NCBI GenBank assembly: GCA_937893785.1
Contig: CALCSP010000295.1
Location: 1 to 6,391 of the forward strand
Length of the DNA: 6,391 nt
DNA from: an uncultured Verrucomicrobiales bacterium
GTDB taxonomy: Bacteria > Verrucomicrobiota > Verrucomicrobiia > Verrucomicrobiales > DEV007
Reading direction: 5' to 3'
Part shown: one piece after another, positions 6,012 to 6,391 of the stretch
Layout of the letters: every line of letters begins with the position of its first letter
Numbering within the stretch: the first letter of the stretch is position 1
The notes under the pieces: generated by a model
Seen by the model: the letters and a program-made list of their open reading frames with translations, nothing else
What the model was told of the DNA's origin: nothing
Databases searched by the model: none
Position numbers and translations under genes: made by a program

Positions 6012-6391
6012 ATGAAGATTGATTCAAAAATATTTCGCCCCTTCAGGCCCGCAATACTCCTGTTTTTTCTCAGCGCTTCCCTGACCTCAGCGCAGTTTTA
6101 TGGAGATCCGCCTGACGACCATCACCCGTGGGCAGTACATGACAACAACCGTCCTCAGCCCCCCCAAGTAACTCCGGGTAAGGTGCCGGGCGCCCCGCCT
6201 TCGGATGCTATTGTCCTTTTTGATGGCACGGAGGCTTCCTTCAAGGCCAATTGGGAACATGAGAAAAAGAATCGCAAAACGGAATGGCAGGTGATCGATG
6301 GTGCTGTGCAATGCGCTAAGGGTGCCGGGACGATTCGATCCAAAGCCCAGTTTGCCGACTGTCAGTTGCATGTTGAGTGGGCCGCACCTAC
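6012..6391 (+). CDS. exported DUF1080 / 3-keto-disaccharide hydrolase domain protein (partial, 3' end outside window)
   Basis: The frame from the ATG at 6012 stays open to the right edge, giving 127 visible residues. Residues 1-27 form a signal peptide (MKIDSKIFRPFRP, then AILLFFLSASLTSA, cleavage before QF). A Pro/His-rich linker follows (HHPWAVHD, RPQPPQVTPGKVPG), then at about 65 the DUF1080 start: PPSDAIVLFDGTE, W92 in EWQVIDGAV, and GTIRSKAQFADCQLHVEW. Family members fold as a concanavalin-like beta sandwich; some cleave 3-keto-glycosides in the periplasm. The usual length is about 230-280 residues, so roughly half is seen and the catalytic residues cannot be judged. No good ribosome-binding site precedes the ATG. 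It is divergent from the thuA-like gene across 172 nt, and the shared link to 3-keto sugars supports a common role. The match to the family is strong. Confidence 0.88.
   Translation, partial: MKIDSKIFRPFRPAILLFFLSASLTSAQFYGDPPDDHHPWAVHDNNRPQPPQVTPGKVPGAPPSDAIVLFDGTEASFKANWEHEKKNRKTEWQVIDGAVQCAKGAGTIRSKAQFADCQLHVEWAAP

Overview
The window looks like chromosomal DNA of a Verrucomicrobiota-type bacterium (Opitutales/Puniceicoccales-like). This is inferred from gene content: a ThuA-like exported protein facing a DUF1080 (3-keto-disaccharide hydrolase) protein, a secreted phosphodiesterase-like alkaline phosphatase superfamily enzyme, and an aldehyde dehydrogenase with a 'YAPAPES' N-terminal extension. 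No rRNA, tRNA, CRISPR array or transposase is visible.

Layout. 1-249 is non-genic but structured: a lone TATAAT hexamer, AT-rich inverted repeats, a 14-bp perfect palindrome and a good intrinsic terminator. 250-1332 (+) is an exported alkaline phosphatase superfamily protein with all expected metal ligands. 1502-3010 (+) is a complete NAD(P)-type aldehyde dehydrogenase. 3063-3605 (+) is a two-helix membrane protein with a probable PH-like cytoplasmic tail. 3686-4714 (+) is a cytoplasmic protein of no recognised family that carries a protein-kinase-like/aminoglycoside-phosphotransferase-like set of residues. The three + genes from 1502 to 4714 have gaps of 52 and 80 nt and may form one transcript, ending at a strong terminator (4753-4778) that abuts the stop codon of the convergent thuA-like gene (4778-5839, -). 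That gene is divergent from a DUF1080 gene starting at 6012 (+), which runs off the right edge.

How the genes fit together. The right-hand divergent pair (ThuA-like plus DUF1080) fits periplasmic or outer-surface 3-keto-sugar metabolism, and a palindrome lies inside the predicted thuA-side promoter. The left and middle genes show no clear pathway link to it. The two items that most deserve follow-up are the kinase-like orphan at 3686-4714, with its membrane neighbour, and the structured region before the phosphatase gene. In that region a short minus-strand frame reads like protein and may mark an interspersed repeat. Nothing here is a proven new system.
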